A stretch of DNA of 56,501 nucleotides from Planctomycetota bacterium (GCA_018694835.1 JABHOG010000038.1:1-56501); one strand, 5' to 3'. Positions 16,911 through 28,715 are shown, numbered from the stretch's first letter. Translations and numbers: made by a program. The notes: a model not told the origin generated them from the sequence alone.

Positions 16911-18962
16911 TCAGAAGCGGAAGCGCTCCGCCACATTATCTGGAGCGGTCGAGAACCCGATCGGCTCGAGGGAGATCGAGGCCCTGCCCTGCGACAGGGA
17001 TCGTAATGAGGTGGTGTAGCCGAAGACCTCCGCCAACGGGACTTTTCCGGCGATCTTGCGCAATTCCTGGACCAGATCGACCTTCTCGATCTGGGCCCTA
17101 CGACGCACCAAATCCTGATGAATCGAGCCGAAGTACTCCTCCGGAGTGGTGACCTGGAAAGACATCAGGGGCTCCAGCAGTAGATCCCCCGCCTTCTTAT
17201 GGGCGCCCTGGAACGCTTCACGGGCCGCAACGGTCAGGCCCGCCTCTGTCGTCTCCAACATTATCGGAGGCAACTGGACCCTCGCCTGGACCCGGATGAA
17301 GGGAAAACCCAGGTCTCCTCCGCCACTGAGGCACGATCGAATCATATCCTCCACTGCCTGGACCCACTCCGCTGCGATGGCCGGAGGTCCCCCGATCCAT
17401 TCCAGCTCGGCGAGTTCCTCGGCATCTTCTGCCAATGGAGCCAGCGTAACGGTCGCTTCACCGAAGTGATCCTTGCCACCCATCTGCCGCTCGATGCTGA
17501 CCGTGGCCGAGCCCTCGCACGCCACCGTCTGGCGATACGCAACCCTGGGTTTACCGATGTTTGCATCGACCTTGAAGTCTCTTTCGAGACGGTTTCGTAT
17601 CACTTCGAGGTGCAACTCTCCCATTCCTGACATCACGAATTGCCCGGTGTCCTTGTTGATCTCCATGCGGAATGTCGGATCCTCTCGTTCGATCCTGCTC
17701 AGCACTTCCTGCAACTTGTCGCGATCGTTGCTGGAGCGCGGCTCCACCGCCATCGAAATGACCGTCTCGGGGAAAATGGGCTCCTCCAGCAGCACCTGCT
17801 GCTTGGCATCGCATAGGGTATCCCCCGTGCCGCTGAACCTGGGGCCTGTCACGGCGACGATGTCCCCCGCCACGGTTCGATCCAGATTTTCTCGTGAGTT
17901 GGCATGCATTCGGTGCATCGAATTGATTCTCTCGCGCTTGCCGGTGCGAGGGTTCATCGCAGTCTTGCCCTTCTCGAGAGATCCCGAGTAGACCCGCATG
18001 TAAATCAACTCGCCATGAGGATCGATCTGTACCTTGAAGAGCAAGGCACTGAAAGGTTCATCCTCGGAGCAGGTCACCGAGATCGGATCGCCATTGGATG
18101 GCTTCCGCGCCGAGATCGGGCCCAAGTCCGCGGGCGCAGGAAGGTAATGCACCACCGCGTCGAGCAGTGGCTGAATACCCTTGTTTCCGAGAGCGCTCCC
18201 GGCCAGTACTGGAACCCATCGTCGAGCGATGGTGCCGGAACGAATCGCAGCGCGAAGTAACTCATCAGGCACCGGCTCACCCTCGATGACCTTTTCCATC
18301 ACACCTTCGTCATGATCAGAGACCATCTCCAGCAGTTCAGAGCGGTACAGTTCTGCAGTCTCCTCCATCTCGGGCTCGATGTCCGATTCGATCACGTCAG
18401 CGCCGAGGCTCTCCTCATCAAAGGAGAACTGTCGCATCGTGACCAGGTCGATCACTGCCCGGAATTCCGATTCAGTTCCCACAGGAATATTGAGAGCCAG
18501 CAACTGACAGGAGAGTCCATCGGAAACATGATCCAGGACGCGGTAGAAATCTGCGCCCACACGATCCAGTTTGTTGATGAATGCGATTCGGGGAACCTTG
18601 TAGTGATTCGCCTGACGCCAGACCGTTTCAGATTGAGCCTGCACACCTGCGACTCCACAAAACACCCCGATCGCACCATCCAGAACCCGAAGGGATCGCT
18701 CCACCTCCGCGGTGAAATCCACATGGCCCGGGGTATCGATGAGGTTCATCACGCATGGACCCCATTCAAAGGTAGTCGCAGCGCTGGTGATGGTGATCCC
18801 TCGCTCCTGCTCTTCGACCAGCCAATCCATGTGAGCACTGCCGTCGTGAACCTCTCCCATCCTGTACTCCTTGCCGGAGTAATAAAGGAAGCGCTCCGAT
18901 ACGGTGGTCTTCCCCGCATCGATATGAGCAATGATCCCTATGTTTCGGATGGGTTTTTTCAT
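16911..18962 (-). CDS. fusA: Elongation factor G, divergent form
   Basis: 683 aa from the ATG at 18962 (MKKPIRNIGIIAHIDAGKTT). GTPase that moves tRNA and mRNA through the ribosome. G motifs: AHIDAGKT, RGITITSA, DTPGH and NKLD. Domains II, III (FPETVISMAVEP, SGMGELHLEVIRNRL) and V (EVFGYTTSLRSLSQGRASIS) are clear. Domain IV is unusual: where canonical EF-G has an LYDGSYHDVDSSEMAF-like segment, this has LPPIMLETTEAGLTVA. The domain III wording recalls the spirochaete/planctomycete EF-G subfamily. An in-frame extension of 29 codons upstream is not conserved and is excluded. Confidence 0.93.
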   Translation of the reverse strand: MKKPIRNIGIIAHIDAGKTTVSERFLYYSGKEYRMGEVHDGSAHMDWLVEEQERGITITSAATTFEWGPCVMNLIDTPGHVDFTAEVERSLRVLDGAIGVFCGVAGVQAQSETVWRQANHYKVPRIAFINKLDRVGADFYRVLDHVSDGLSCQLLALNIPVGTESEFRAVIDLVTMRQFSFDEESLGADVIESDIEPEMEETAELYRSELLEMVSDHDEGVMEKVIEGEPVPDELLRAAIRSGTIARRWVPVLAGSALGNKGIQPLLDAVVHYLPAPADLGPISARKPSNGDPISVTCSEDEPFSALLFKVQIDPHGELIYMRVYSGSLEKGKTAMNPRTGKRERINSMHRMHANSRENLDRTVAGDIVAVTGPRFSGTGDTLCDAKQQVLLEEPIFPETVISMAVEPRSSNDRDKLQEVLSRIEREDPTFRMEINKDTGQFVMSGMGELHLEVIRNRLERDFKVDANIGKPRVAYRQTVACEGSATVSIERQMGGKDHFGEATVTLAPLAEDAEELAELEWIGGPPAIAAEWVQAVEDMIRSCLSGGGDLGFPFIRVQARVQLPPIMLETTEAGLTVAAREAFQGAHKKAGDLLLEPLMSFQVTTPEEYFGSIHQDLVRRRAQIEKVDLVQELRKIAGKVPLAEVFGYTTSLRSLSQGRASISLEPIGFSTAPDNVAERFRF

Positions 18963-19072
18963 CGTCTCAATTCTGCTGGTCTGCCAGGCTGTAAGGCCAG
19001 TCTCGGGTGGGATTCTGAGGTAATCAGGCACTTCTCTCAAGCGAAGCATCTTGCGGCGACCCGGATGAAAAA

Positions 19073-19104
19073 CACCCTCTCGCCCATAAGAAGGCGAGAG
19101 GGTG
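19073..19104 (-). terminator. Intrinsic terminator between rpsG and fusA
   Basis: A perfect 12-bp inverted repeat (caccctctcgcc / ggcgagagggtg) with an 8-nt loop is followed on the minus strand by TTTTT. The T-run occurs only on the minus-strand side, so it would act on transcription from rpsG towards fusA. It lies about 68 nt after the rpsG stop. Confidence 0.85.
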
Positions 19105-19171
19105 ATCTAACCCGTTACTTGGTGATCGAGTCCAGTGCCACAAAAGTGAGCGAAATCGCCTCAGGGGCACC

Positions 19172-19669
19172 TTACCAGGCGTAATGCGCGAACAGTTTGT
19201 TGGCTTCAGCCATCTTATGGGTATTTTCGCGCCAGGTGACCGAGGCCCCCTCACGACGGTACGCCTGCGCCAGTTCATCGGCGATGCGCTCAGCCATCGG
19301 CTTACCCCCACGACCCCGACAGGTATCGATGATGGTCCGGATCGCCAGTGCCTGGGCACGACGACGGCTCACCTCGATGGGCACCTGATAGGTCGCACCA
19401 CCGACTCGACGTGATCGCACTTCAACTTGCGGCATCACGTTTTGCAACGCTGCAAGGAATGTATCCAGCGGATCGCTGTCAGTGATCTTCTTGGCGAGGA
19501 GATCCATCGCTTCATAAAAGATGGTGCAGGCCACAGCTTTCTTGCCATCCCACATCAGCCGATTGATGAACTTCGTCACCACCATGCTATTGAAACGAGG
19601 ATCCGGCTTCTGGAACCGCTGAGTTGAGCGGAACTTCTGCTTCGCTACCTTGTTTTTTTTCTTTGCCAA
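19172..19669 (-). CDS. rpsG: Small ribosomal subunit protein uS7
   Basis: 165 aa, slightly longer than the usual 156 because of a basic N-terminus (MAKKKNKVAKQKFRS). Initiates 30S head assembly and in E. coli represses the str operon. Seen: FINRLMWDGKKAVACTIFYE, MPQVEVRSRRVGGATYQVP and the AIRTIIDTCRGRGGKPMAER region. It lies between rpsL and the intrinsic terminator. Confidence 0.97.
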   Translation of the reverse strand: MAKKKNKVAKQKFRSTQRFQKPDPRFNSMVVTKFINRLMWDGKKAVACTIFYEAMDLLAKKITDSDPLDTFLAALQNVMPQVEVRSRRVGGATYQVPIEVSRRRAQALAIRTIIDTCRGRGGKPMAERIADELAQAYRREGASVTWRENTHKMAEANKLFAHYAW

Positions 19670-19683
19670 AGGAGGCTCCTGCT

Positions 19684-20052
19684 TTACTTCTGTTTCTTGC
19701 CGTATTTGGAACGGCCTTGCTTACGGTCATCGACACCTGAGCAATCGAGTGTTCCCCGAACGATATGATACCGAACTCCCGGTAGATCCCGGACTCGTCC
19801 ACCTCTCACCAAAACAATCGAGTGCTCCTGCAAGTTATGGCCTTCGCCGCCGATGTAAGCAGTGATCTCCTTGCCGTTAGAAAGGCGCACGCGGGCCACC
19901 TTTCTCAACGCCGAGTTCGGCTTCTTCGGGGTCTGGGTTTTTACCTGCAAGCAAACACCTCGACGCTGCGGACATGAGTCCAGCACCGGGGAATTACTCT
20001 TGTTCTTCTGCTTCTTACGGCCCTTGCGGACCAACTGATTAATCGTCGGCAT
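19684..20052 (-). CDS. rpsL: Small ribosomal subunit protein uS12 with Arg at position 88
   Basis: 122 aa, normal length. S12 lies in the decoding centre. Seen: [38 protein letters not shown] (Lys43 present) and [12 protein letters not shown]. The second loop reads [14 protein letters not shown], so the residue that is Lys88 in E. coli is Arg (codon CGG). In E. coli and Mycobacterium tuberculosis K88R gives streptomycin resistance. It is separated from rpoC by 70 nt that contain a hairpin. Confidence 0.98.
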   Translation of the reverse strand: MPTINQLVRKGRKKQKNKSNSPVLDSCPQRRGVCLQVKTQTPKKPNSALRKVARVRLSNGKEITAYIGGEGHNLQEHSIVLVRGGRVRDLPGVRYHIVRGTLDCSGVDDRKQGRSKYGKKQK

Positions 20053-20072
20053 ACCTACTCGATTTCACCTGG

Positions 20073-20114
20073 ATGCGGACCCGCTCGAAAACAATCTCGA
20101 GCGCGGCCTCGCAT
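20073..20114 (-). promoter_or_regulatory. Hairpin between rpoC and rpsL
   Basis: An imperfect inverted repeat with a perfect core, gctcga/tcgagc (loop 8), and outer arms atgcg/cgcat occupies most of the 70-nt rpoC-rpsL gap. No T-run follows, so it is more likely a processing or stability element than a terminator. Confidence 0.45.
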
Positions 20115-20121
20115 GGTACCC

Positions 20122-23100
20122 TTACTGGACTTCTTCATCTCCTGATTTTGACTCTTCTTCGCCAGGGATCTCCGAAATTTCCCCGCTTCCTGTCGATTCC
20201 TCGATGCCTTCAGGCGCTGCCTGGGGCTCGATCGTGGTCTCCTCGGCCTGTTCCAGATCGGCACCAGAAGCATCAACAGGCTCTTGTGCGACTGGTACTA
20301 CCGATTCGGTCACTGCTAGATCGGCTCCGGAATCACCCTCCTCGACGGCGGGGACTTCCTTCGTCTCTACGACTACTTCGGCGCCCAATAGAGCCGAAAG
20401 CGGGTCGGTCGAAGCGGCCGGTCCCGAATCTTCTCCCATCAAGAAATCTCTCAATGGATCGCTCGAAACTGCTGGTTTCGCCTTGGTATCGCCGATCAGC
20501 ACTGGCTCTCTCTTGTCCTTCACCACCGTGGGAGGCTCCGCCAACTTGCGAACTCCCTTGTTGAAGTACAAACGGTACCCCGTTCCTGCGGGGATCATTT
20601 TTCCCATGATCACATTTTCCTTGAGCCCGACCAGGGTGTCCTTCTTGCCGCTGAGTGCGGCTTCGGTCAACACCTTGGTGGTCTCCTGGAAACTCGCAGC
20701 GGAGATGAAACTGTCAGAGTTCACTGCAGCTTTGGTAATCCCCTGAAGCATCGGCTCTGCGGTCGGAGGCATCTTGCCCTCCTCCACCAGGTCAGAGCAG
20801 ATCTTTTTGAATCTATGGCGGTCGATAAGCGTGTCGGGCAGCAAGTCACTGTCTCCCGGTTCAACAACATTCACATTCCTCATCATCTGAGAGACGATGG
20901 TTTCGATGTGCTTGTCATTGATGGTTACGTTCTGCGACAGGTATACCCCCTGCACCTCTTCGATCAGGTAGCGCTGCACCTCTGCAGCACCCTCGATTCG
21001 AAGGATATCCTTGGGAACCTTGTCTCCGTCTGTAAGCGGTTGACCATGCACCACCTCGTCACCCTTGGTGACGCGGAAGTGTTTTCCAGGTGGAATCACA
21101 TGCTCGTAAATTTCGCCTTCGGGGGTGACCACGTTAATGATCGCCTTACCGCGCTTCTTCTCGCCCATCTCGATGCTGCCGTCCACTTCGGCAATCACCG
21201 CCGGATTCTTCGGCTTTCGAACCTCGAAGATTTCCGTCACTCGGGGTAGACCTCCAGTGATGTCCTGGGTACCGGTGATCTCTCGGGGGGATTTAGCCAG
21301 CAAGTCTCCAGGCTGGACGGTATCTCCATCTCCGACCTGGATGAAGGCGCGTTCCGGCACCGGGTACGCCGCCAGGATCTGTCCCTTGGACTCGTTCCGG
21401 ATGACAATCTGCGGATGCAACTCTCCCTTGTGCTCGAGAATCACCCGACGATCCAGGTTGGACACCGGGTCCTTCTCGACCTTGAGGGTTGCCCCTTCCA
21501 CGATGTCTTCGTAATCCACAACTCCGGCCACGTCTGCGAGGATCGACAGGGAGTGGGGATCCCAATCGTAAAGGATTCTGCCCTTCTTCACCGCTTCCCC
21601 ATCCTTCACGTGAAGGATGGCACCAAGTTGAAGTTCATGAGAGTCCAGCAACTTGCCATCTTTGTTCACGATGGCCATCGCTGCTCGGCGACTGAGCACT
21701 ACCTCATCACCACTCTTGCTGGTGACATGAGTGGTCTCCCGCAACTCGACGATACCCGCACGAGAAGCCTTGATGGTCGCTTCTTGCACCGACTTGGATG
21801 CCACTCCACCGATGTGGAAGGTCCGCATCGTTAACTGCGTCCCAGGCTCCCCGATGGATTGCGCTGAAATGATTCCAACCGCAATACCCTGCTCAACTTG
21901 TTTACCTGTCGAGAGGTCCATGCCGTAACAGTGTGCGCAGGATCCGAGGGTCGCATTACAGGTCAACGGACTTCGTACCAAAATCTTCTCGTGACCCAGC
22001 TCTTGAATCCGATTCGCGATTTCGAAGGTAATCAGGCCATTGACTCCGATCACAACTTCACCAGTAATCGGATCCTTGATTTCCGCAACGGAGGTTCGTC
22101 CTCGAATTCTTGCAGCCAGTGGAATCGCTTCCTTGTCTCCACGCTTCATAGCCTTCTTGGAGAGCCCGTTACTGGTACCGCAATCAGAACTGGTGATCAC
22201 CACGTTCTGGGCCACATCCGCAAGTTTCCTGGTCAGGTAACCCGAGTCAGCAGTCTTCAGCGCAGTATCTGCCAGTCCCTTTCGAGCACCGTGAGTCGAG
22301 GAGAAGTACTCGAGAACACGAAGACCTTCGCGGAACGATGCCTTGATGGGAGTCTCGATGATCTCACCAGAAGGCTTGGCCATCAGGCCTCGCATTCCAG
22401 CGAGTTGTCGAATCTGCGTAACAGATCCTCGAGCACCCGAATCGACCATCACGTGGATCGGATTGACGTATGAATCTCCCGGAGTGCTGTCCTCCTCGAG
22501 TTTCTTCATCAACATGTCACCCACCGCATTGGTGGTGTTTGTCCAGCGGTCAATGATCTGACTACGACGTTCGTCGTTGGTGATCACTCCATCTTGGTGA
22601 CGTTTCTGGATCGCATCAACCTGGGCCTGAGTGGCTTCGATATGGGCGAACTTTCCTTCGGGCATCCGGAGGTCGTCAGAACTGAAGGACAGTCCAGAAC
22701 GAGTCGCGGCCTTGAATCCGAGGTCCTTCATCTCATCGAGGAATCGCAAGGTAGCTCTTCTTCCAAGAATCCGGAAGCAATCTGCGATGGCCGCCTTCAG
22801 ATCCTTCTTCGCCAGAGCGTAGTTGTAGAAGGGCATGTCAGGGTGCCCGAGAAGATCATTGAAGATGATCCGGCCAGGTGAAGTGGTATGGAATCCGTGC
22901 TCATCCGGCTGCTGTTCCTTGCCATGCGGGCTAAAGACCACTTTCCCCTCTGGCAGTCTCACCTTGATGGTAGCGTGACCATGGACCTTGTTGGCGCCCA
23001 TAGCGGTATGAACTTCTGCAGTGCTAGAAAAGCGGATCTCGTGACCCTTCATCTCTTCCTTGGCGATGGTCAGGTAGTAACACCCCATCACGATATCCTG

Positions 23101-24594
23101 TGAAGGCGCGATGAGCGGGTTGCCGTGCGCAGGAGAGAAGATGTTGTTGGTCGACAACATCAGGTTCTGCGCTTCCAGTTGAGCCTCGACGGAAAGAGGC
23201 AGGTGAACCGCCATCTGGTCTCCATCAAAGTCCGCATTGAATCCTTCACAAACGAGAGGATGAACGAGGATCGCGTTTCCTTCGATGAGAACAGGCTCGA
23301 ACGCCTGAATCCCCATCCTGTGCAGGGTCGGTGCACGGTTCAGCAGCACCGGGTGCCCCTCAGTCACCTCTTCAAGGATGTCCCAGACCTCATCGTCCTT
23401 GCGCTCAAGCATCTTCTTTGCGCTCTTGATGGTGTCTGCGTATCCCAACTCCTTCAAACGACGGATGATGAAGGGCTGGAACAACTCGAGAGCAATCTTC
23501 TTGGGTAGTCCACACTGATGAAGTTTCAACTCTGGACCGACCGCGATCACCGATCGCGCCGAGTAATCGACTCGTTTACCGAGCAGGTTCTCGCGGAATC
23601 GACCCTGCTTTCCCTTGATCATGTCTGTCAGGGATTTGAGTGGTCGATTGTTCGATCCCAGCACTGGTCGGCGGCATCTGTTGTTGTCGAACAGAGCATC
23701 CACCGAGTGCTGAAGCATCCTTTTTTCGTTACGAATGATCACCTCGGGGGCGTTCAGATCGAGCAACTTCTTCAAGCGGTTGTTGCGGTTGATCAGACGA
23801 CGGTAGAGGTCATTCAAATCGCTGGTCGCAAAATTTCCACTCTCCAGTAGAACTAGCGGGCGAAGGTCTGGCGGAATCACCGGAACCGCTTCCAGGATCA
23901 TCCACTCCGGCTTGTTACCAGAGTTGAGGACGGTCCGGACGATCTTCAGGCGACGAATCAGTGCCACTCGCTTCTGCTTGGAACGAGTATTCTCGTACTC
24001 CTCCTTCAGTTCCTCGAAGAGTGAGTTCAACTCGAGGCGATTGATCATGGTGCGAATCGCTTCAGCGCCCATGTCAGCCTCGAATGAATCCCCGTACTTC
24101 TCTCGGGCGAAGCGGTACTCCTCTTCGCTGAGAAGGCCCTTCTCCTTGAGCGGAGTATCACCCGGGTCGATCACCACATAGTCCTGGTAATAGATCACTC
24201 GTTCGAGATGAGTGGTCTTCATGTCAAGAAGGTTACCCAGTCTCGAAGGCATCGCCTTGAAGAACCAGATGTGGACCACCGGTGCGGCGAGATTGATGTG
24301 TCCCATCCGCTCGCGACGCACACGCGAGTGAGCCACCTTGACGCCACAGCGGTCACAGATGATTCCCTTGTGCTTGATGCCCTTGTATTTCCCACACGCA
24401 CATTCCCAGTCTCTCTCGGGACCGAAGATACGCTCGCAGAAGAGTCCATCTTTCTCAGGACGGTAGGTCCTGTAGTTGATGGTTTCAGGCTTCCGAACCT
24501 CACCCTGTGACCAGGAGAGGATATCGGTGGGTGAAGCAAGGTGAATGTTGACCGCGCCAAAGTCGTTCACCTTGTCGTAAACAGGTTCATCCAT
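20122..24594 (-). CDS. rpoC: DNA-directed RNA polymerase beta' subunit with acidic tail
   Basis: 1490 aa. The catalytic loop [12 protein letters not shown] holds the three Mg-binding Asp. The N-terminal zinc ribbon is [20 protein letters not shown]. The second zinc-site Cys residues occur around [10 protein letters not shown] and [19 protein letters not shown]. The last 130 or so residues, after [10 protein letters not shown], form a Ser/Glu/Ala-rich acidic tail with two similar segments ([23 protein letters not shown]). It starts 1 nt after the rpoB stop. Confidence 0.98.
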   Translation of the reverse strand: MDEPVYDKVNDFGAVNIHLASPTDILSWSQGEVRKPETINYRTYRPEKDGLFCERIFGPERDWECACGKYKGIKHKGIICDRCGVKVAHSRVRRERMGHINLAAPVVHIWFFKAMPSRLGNLLDMKTTHLERVIYYQDYVVIDPGDTPLKEKGLLSEEEYRFAREKYGDSFEADMGAEAIRTMINRLELNSLFEELKEEYENTRSKQKRVALIRRLKIVRTVLNSGNKPEWMILEAVPVIPPDLRPLVLLESGNFATSDLNDLYRRLINRNNRLKKLLDLNAPEVIIRNEKRMLQHSVDALFDNNRCRRPVLGSNNRPLKSLTDMIKGKQGRFRENLLGKRVDYSARSVIAVGPELKLHQCGLPKKIALELFQPFIIRRLKELGYADTIKSAKKMLERKDDEVWDILEEVTEGHPVLLNRAPTLHRMGIQAFEPVLIEGNAILVHPLVCEGFNADFDGDQMAVHLPLSVEAQLEAQNLMLSTNNIFSPAHGNPLIAPSQDIVMGCYYLTIAKEEMKGHEIRFSSTAEVHTAMGANKVHGHATIKVRLPEGKVVFSPHGKEQQPDEHGFHTTSPGRIIFNDLLGHPDMPFYNYALAKKDLKAAIADCFRILGRRATLRFLDEMKDLGFKAATRSGLSFSSDDLRMPEGKFAHIEATQAQVDAIQKRHQDGVITNDERRSQIIDRWTNTTNAVGDMLMKKLEEDSTPGDSYVNPIHVMVDSGARGSVTQIRQLAGMRGLMAKPSGEIIETPIKASFREGLRVLEYFSSTHGARKGLADTALKTADSGYLTRKLADVAQNVVITSSDCGTSNGLSKKAMKRGDKEAIPLAARIRGRTSVAEIKDPITGEVVIGVNGLITFEIANRIQELGHEKILVRSPLTCNATLGSCAHCYGMDLSTGKQVEQGIAVGIISAQSIGEPGTQLTMRTFHIGGVASKSVQEATIKASRAGIVELRETTHVTSKSGDEVVLSRRAAMAIVNKDGKLLDSHELQLGAILHVKDGEAVKKGRILYDWDPHSLSILADVAGVVDYEDIVEGATLKVEKDPVSNLDRRVILEHKGELHPQIVIRNESKGQILAAYPVPERAFIQVGDGDTVQPGDLLAKSPREITGTQDITGGLPRVTEIFEVRKPKNPAVIAEVDGSIEMGEKKRGKAIINVVTPEGEIYEHVIPPGKHFRVTKGDEVVHGQPLTDGDKVPKDILRIEGAAEVQRYLIEEVQGVYLSQNVTINDKHIETIVSQMMRNVNVVEPGDSDLLPDTLIDRHRFKKICSDLVEEGKMPPTAEPMLQGITKAAVNSDSFISAASFQETTKVLTEAALSGKKDTLVGLKENVIMGKMIPAGTGYRLYFNKGVRKLAEPPTVVKDKREPVLIGDTKAKPAVSSDPLRDFLMGEDSGPAASTDPLSALLGAEVVVETKEVPAVEEGDSGADLAVTESVVPVAQEPVDASGADLEQAEETTIEPQAAPEGIEESTGSGEISEIPGEEESKSGDEEVQ

Positions 24595-24595
24595 G

Positions 24596-27500
24596 TTATT
24601 GCTTCTTTTCCAGTTCGAGGTTCAGCCCCAGGCCCTTGATCTCGTTGGTCAAAACGTCGAATGAGACCGGAGTTCCGGCCTGCAAACTGTTCTCACCCTT
24701 GACCATCGACTCATAGATCTTGGCTCGCCCATCCACATCGTCAGATTTTGCTGTGAGCAACTCCTGCAAGATGTGTGCGGCCCCATAGGCTTCAAGAGCC
24801 CAAACTTCCATCTCTCCAAAGCGCTGTCCTCCAAACCTCGCCTTACCCCCGAGCGGCTGCTGGGTGATGAGGGAGTATGGCCCGGTGGCACGCGCGTGAA
24901 TCTTGTCATCGATAAGGTGATGCAACTTCAGCAGATACATTCTTCCGACGGTGACCTTCTGCTCGAATCTCTCGCCGGTACGTCCGTCATAGAGAACGGA
25001 TTTACCATCGATGGGGATTCCAGCCTTTTTCATCTCGGCACGAATCTCATCTTCCTTCGCTCCATCGAAAACTGGTGTCACTGCACGATAGCCAAGCTTT
25101 TCAGCGGCCCAGCCAAGCTGGGTTTCAAGAATCTGACCGAGGTTCATTCGCGACGGCACTCCGAGCGGATTGAGAATCACCTCAACAGAGGTTCCATCCT
25201 CGAGGAACGGTAGATCCTGTCTCGGTAAGATCCGAGAAATCACACCCTTGTTTCCGTGACGTCCCGCCATCTTGTCTCCGACCGACAGATTCCTCTTGGT
25301 CGCGACGTATACCTTGACCATCTCGATCACTCCGGGTGCGAGTTCGTCACCCCGGGTGAGTCGATTGACATCACGGTTGCGGATGTCTTCGACCTCTTCC
25401 ATACGACTGAGGTGCTTGAGCAGCGCAGACTTGATCTGACGGTTCTTCTTCTCCGACGACCCGAGGAACAGATCGGGGTTCAATGCGATCTTGATGGAGT
25501 GGACACTGTGAGCGGCATAGAGTTCATCCACCTTGAACACCCGGCCCGTATTGGGATTCCGGGGTGACGATCCGAGGATCGACTTCAGTTCATTGAGCAA
25601 GGTGTCGATCTCGAGAACGATTTCCTCGTTCGCCCAGGCTTCCTTCTCTTCCACTTCGGCCTTGATTTTGCGGCGTTCAGCATCATCCAGGTCACTTCTC
25701 CTGGAGAACTTCTTCGAATCGATGACCACACCTTCGACTCCGGAAGTCACGGTCAAGGACTCGTTCTTCACGTCCTCTCCCGCTCGACCGAAGATCGCAT
25801 GAAGAAGTTTCTCCTCGGGTGACAGTTCGCTCTTCGATTTCGGGACGACTTTACCGACCAGGATATCTCCATGAGAAACTCTGGTACCGGTCTTGACTAT
25901 TCCTTCTTCATCGAGCTTTGCCAGCACTCGTTCCGAGACATTAGGAATATCACGGGTGAATTCCTCACGCCCCAATTTGGTCTCACGGACCTCGATTTCG
26001 AACTCGTCGATGTGAATCGACGTGTAGATGTCTTCACGCACCAGTTGCTCACTGACGATGATGGCATCCTCGAAGTTGTAGCCATCCCATGACATGAAGG
26101 CCACCAGGATATTCCGGCCCAGCGACAGGATTCCATTCTGGGTTGCCGCTCCATCGGCGATCACTTCGCCTTCTTCGACCACGTCGCCCAGATTCTTACA
26201 GGGACGCTGGTTCTGACAGGTTCGCTCATTGAGGCCGCGATATTTCCTCAGCTGGTAACGCTCGCCATCCACTTCGATGTGAGTCGAATCCACCGAGGTC
26301 ACGGTGCCAGAATTGGGAGAACGCAAGACCATCCCGGAGTACCGAGAAACATGTTCTTCCATGCCGGTTCCCACCAGTGGAGGGTCGGTTCTCAGCAGCG
26401 GAACCGCCTGACGCATCATGTTCGATCCCATCAGGGCACGGTTAGCATCGTCGTGCTCGAGGAAGGGGATCAACGCAGCCGAGACTCCAATCAGCTGCTT
26501 GGACGAGACGTCCATCAACTGGATCTTGGACGGTTCGACCATGATGAATTCACCGTTGAGGCGGGCCAGCACCAGGTCTCCGAGCAATTGGCCAGATTCA
26601 TCTACCGGAGTGTCTGCCGGAGTCAGGTATTGGTTTTCCTCTTCATCCGCACGCAAGAACTTGACCGAGGATGCGTCGATCTTCGCCTTACCATCTTTGA
26701 CCTGGAAGTATGGTGTGATGAGGAATCCATACTCGTCGATGGTCGCGAACACAGCGAGACTGGAAATCAGGCCAATGTTGGTTCCCTCGGGAGTTTCGAT
26801 GGGACAGATCCGACCGTAGTGAGAGATGTGTACATCTCGCACCTCAAAACCGGCCCGCTTCCTGTTCAATCCACCAGGACCGAGCGCACTCAGGCGCCTC
26901 TCGTGAGTCAACTGCGATAGCGGATTGGTTTGGTCCACCACCTGCGAGAGCTCACCTCGACCGAAGAAGAAATCCACTGACGACGAGATCGTCTTGGAGT
27001 TGATCACCGACCTTGGAGTCAGGTTTTCCGGCTCCATCATGCTCATCCGCTCCTGAACGGTACGCTTGAGCTTGAGGAATCCTTTTCGCATCTCTTCGCC
27101 GGCGAGTTCCTCGATGGTGCGAACACGACGGTTTCCGAGGTGATCGATATCGTCCAGTTTCCCCATTCGATCGCGCAATTTGAAGATGTATGCGATCGAT
27201 TCGAGAATGTCTTCCTTCTGAATCGTTTGCTCCGACTCCGGAATCGCCAGACCAAACTTCCGATTGATGCGGAAGCGGCCGACACGACCCAGACGATACT
27301 TGTTCTGATTGTAGAACTTGTCGAAGAACAGTTCCCTGGCCTTGGCCGCCTGCGGCGGGTTTCCAGGGCGCAAGCGCTGGTAGATCTTGATCAGCGCATC
27401 TTCGTAGTCGACCGAGTTATCTTCCTTGAGAGTCTTCAACACCAGGTCGTCGTATTTTTCAGGAAGCACCTTGAAGGAGTTCTTACCCCCACGCTTGGCG

Positions 27501-28324
27501 GTCATGTCCTCGGAGAAGAGTGCCTTCAGGAAGGTCTCGGTGAATACGTCTCCCGTCGGAAGCAGGATCTCTCCGGTTTCCGCATCGACGATATCTTCAG
27601 CGCTGACTCGACCGTTCTTGATCCCCTCGACTTCCTCACCGAGCAGGTTATCGATGCTCTTGAGGCTTCCCACCTTGACGGTTTCAACCGGGTAGAAGAG
27701 TTCAAGGATGGCAGTCGAGGAACCATATTCCTCGTTCATCGCACGCAGCAGCATGGTGGCCGGGAATTTCCCGCTCTGGTCGATTCGAACCGTCAATGCA
27801 CCTTTCTTGGTCACATTGAATTCGACCCAGGATCCTCGCTCCGGAATGATCCTGGCCGAGTGCAGCCTGACATCACCGGTATGAATTTCTTCACTGAAAT
27901 CGACTCCTGGAGAACGGTGCAACTGGCTCACGATGACACGCTCGGAGCCGTTGATGATGAATTCCCCGCCGCCAATCATGCTTGGCAGTTCACCGAGGAA
28001 GACCTCTTCCTCGACCGATTCACCCTCTTTCTCCATCCGAAGGCGGATCTTGAAGGGTGTGCCGTAGCTCAACTTGAGTTGACGACATTCATCGATCGTG
28101 TAGCGCGGCCGCCCGAGGTCATATCCCAGGTAAGTCAGGGAGATGGTGCCGTCGTAACTTTCGATCGGAAATATCTCACGAAGAATCGATTCCAGACCGA
28201 TATTATCCCTGTCAGCCCAATGCACATCGGCCTGCAAGAACTGTGAATAGGCATTCATCTGCAATTCCATTAGATTTGGAATCGGCACAGTACGAATACC
28301 GCCTCCGAAGACCTTGGTCTCCAT
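24596..28324 (-). CDS. rpoB: DNA-directed RNA polymerase beta subunit
   Basis: 1242 aa. Seen: the rifampicin-pocket region [20 protein letters not shown] followed by [10 protein letters not shown], the [17 protein letters not shown] segment, and the C-terminal [19 protein letters not shown] loop ([18 protein letters not shown]). In the rifampicin pocket the Asp, His and Ser most often mutated in resistance (E. coli 516, 526, 531) are wild type, while E. coli Phe514 and Met515 are both Val here. It follows rplL across about 390 nt with a long hairpin. Confidence 0.98.
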   Translation of the reverse strand: METKVFGGGIRTVPIPNLMELQMNAYSQFLQADVHWADRDNIGLESILREIFPIESYDGTISLTYLGYDLGRPRYTIDECRQLKLSYGTPFKIRLRMEKEGESVEEEVFLGELPSMIGGGEFIINGSERVIVSQLHRSPGVDFSEEIHTGDVRLHSARIIPERGSWVEFNVTKKGALTVRIDQSGKFPATMLLRAMNEEYGSSTAILELFYPVETVKVGSLKSIDNLLGEEVEGIKNGRVSAEDIVDAETGEILLPTGDVFTETFLKALFSEDMTAKRGGKNSFKVLPEKYDDLVLKTLKEDNSVDYEDALIKIYQRLRPGNPPQAAKARELFFDKFYNQNKYRLGRVGRFRINRKFGLAIPESEQTIQKEDILESIAYIFKLRDRMGKLDDIDHLGNRRVRTIEELAGEEMRKGFLKLKRTVQERMSMMEPENLTPRSVINSKTISSSVDFFFGRGELSQVVDQTNPLSQLTHERRLSALGPGGLNRKRAGFEVRDVHISHYGRICPIETPEGTNIGLISSLAVFATIDEYGFLITPYFQVKDGKAKIDASSVKFLRADEEENQYLTPADTPVDESGQLLGDLVLARLNGEFIMVEPSKIQLMDVSSKQLIGVSAALIPFLEHDDANRALMGSNMMRQAVPLLRTDPPLVGTGMEEHVSRYSGMVLRSPNSGTVTSVDSTHIEVDGERYQLRKYRGLNERTCQNQRPCKNLGDVVEEGEVIADGAATQNGILSLGRNILVAFMSWDGYNFEDAIIVSEQLVREDIYTSIHIDEFEIEVRETKLGREEFTRDIPNVSERVLAKLDEEGIVKTGTRVSHGDILVGKVVPKSKSELSPEEKLLHAIFGRAGEDVKNESLTVTSGVEGVVIDSKKFSRRSDLDDAERRKIKAEVEEKEAWANEEIVLEIDTLLNELKSILGSSPRNPNTGRVFKVDELYAAHSVHSIKIALNPDLFLGSSEKKNRQIKSALLKHLSRMEEVEDIRNRDVNRLTRGDELAPGVIEMVKVYVATKRNLSVGDKMAGRHGNKGVISRILPRQDLPFLEDGTSVEVILNPLGVPSRMNLGQILETQLGWAAEKLGYRAVTPVFDGAKEDEIRAEMKKAGIPIDGKSVLYDGRTGERFEQKVTVGRMYLLKLHHLIDDKIHARATGPYSLITQQPLGGKARFGGQRFGEMEVWALEAYGAAHILQELLTAKSDDVDGRAKIYESMVKGENSLQAGTPVSFDVLTNEIKGLGLNLELEKKQ

Positions 28325-28637
28325 GCTGCCTCACTTTCGATTTCTGAACACGACTCCCACCTGATCGGTAAGAATCCGTCCGTCCCATCCGGCGCCAGCG
28401 AAATGACCCGTCGACGATCTCATCGACAATCTCGCTGATACTCGTGTACCTTCGTGTCGGGAATCAAATCCCGAGCGATGGCGATACTGCGACAGCCCGT
28501 TGACAGCTGTCCGGGACAGAACTGGGAATCTACCAGCCGAAGGCTCCCCCCTCGGCATACCACTGATTCCCGGAGTCCCGGAGGCGCGCTCCTCGCTCGG
28601 GCGACACCCCCGCACTCATTCGTTTGCAAAATAACCC
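28325..28637 (-). other. Untranslated leader of rpoB
   Basis: About 310 nt between the rplL-rpoB hairpin and the rpoB start, without a gene. It contains several small inverted repeats: tcggga/tcccga at 28457-28474, gacagctgtc (self-complementary) near 28502, and ctgtc/gacag just after. No convincing promoter was found. Confidence 0.5.
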
Positions 28638-28704
28638 GTCAATTCAATCGATCCATCTCGCCCAGACGCCAAAGAGCGCCTGGACGAGAATCGATCGAAT
28701 TCAC
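28638..28704 (-). promoter_or_regulatory. Long hairpin between rplL and rpoB
   Basis: Outer arms aattcaatcgat / atcgatcgaatt (one mismatch) enclose inner arms ctcgcccagacgc / gcgcctggacgag (G-T pairs only). A TTATTTT run follows a few bases later on the minus strand. The stem lies 12 nt beyond the rplL stop. In E. coli this intergenic region has an attenuator and an RNase III cleavage hairpin; the same role here is inference. Confidence 0.6.
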
Positions 28705-28715
28705 CCGTCGAAAGT

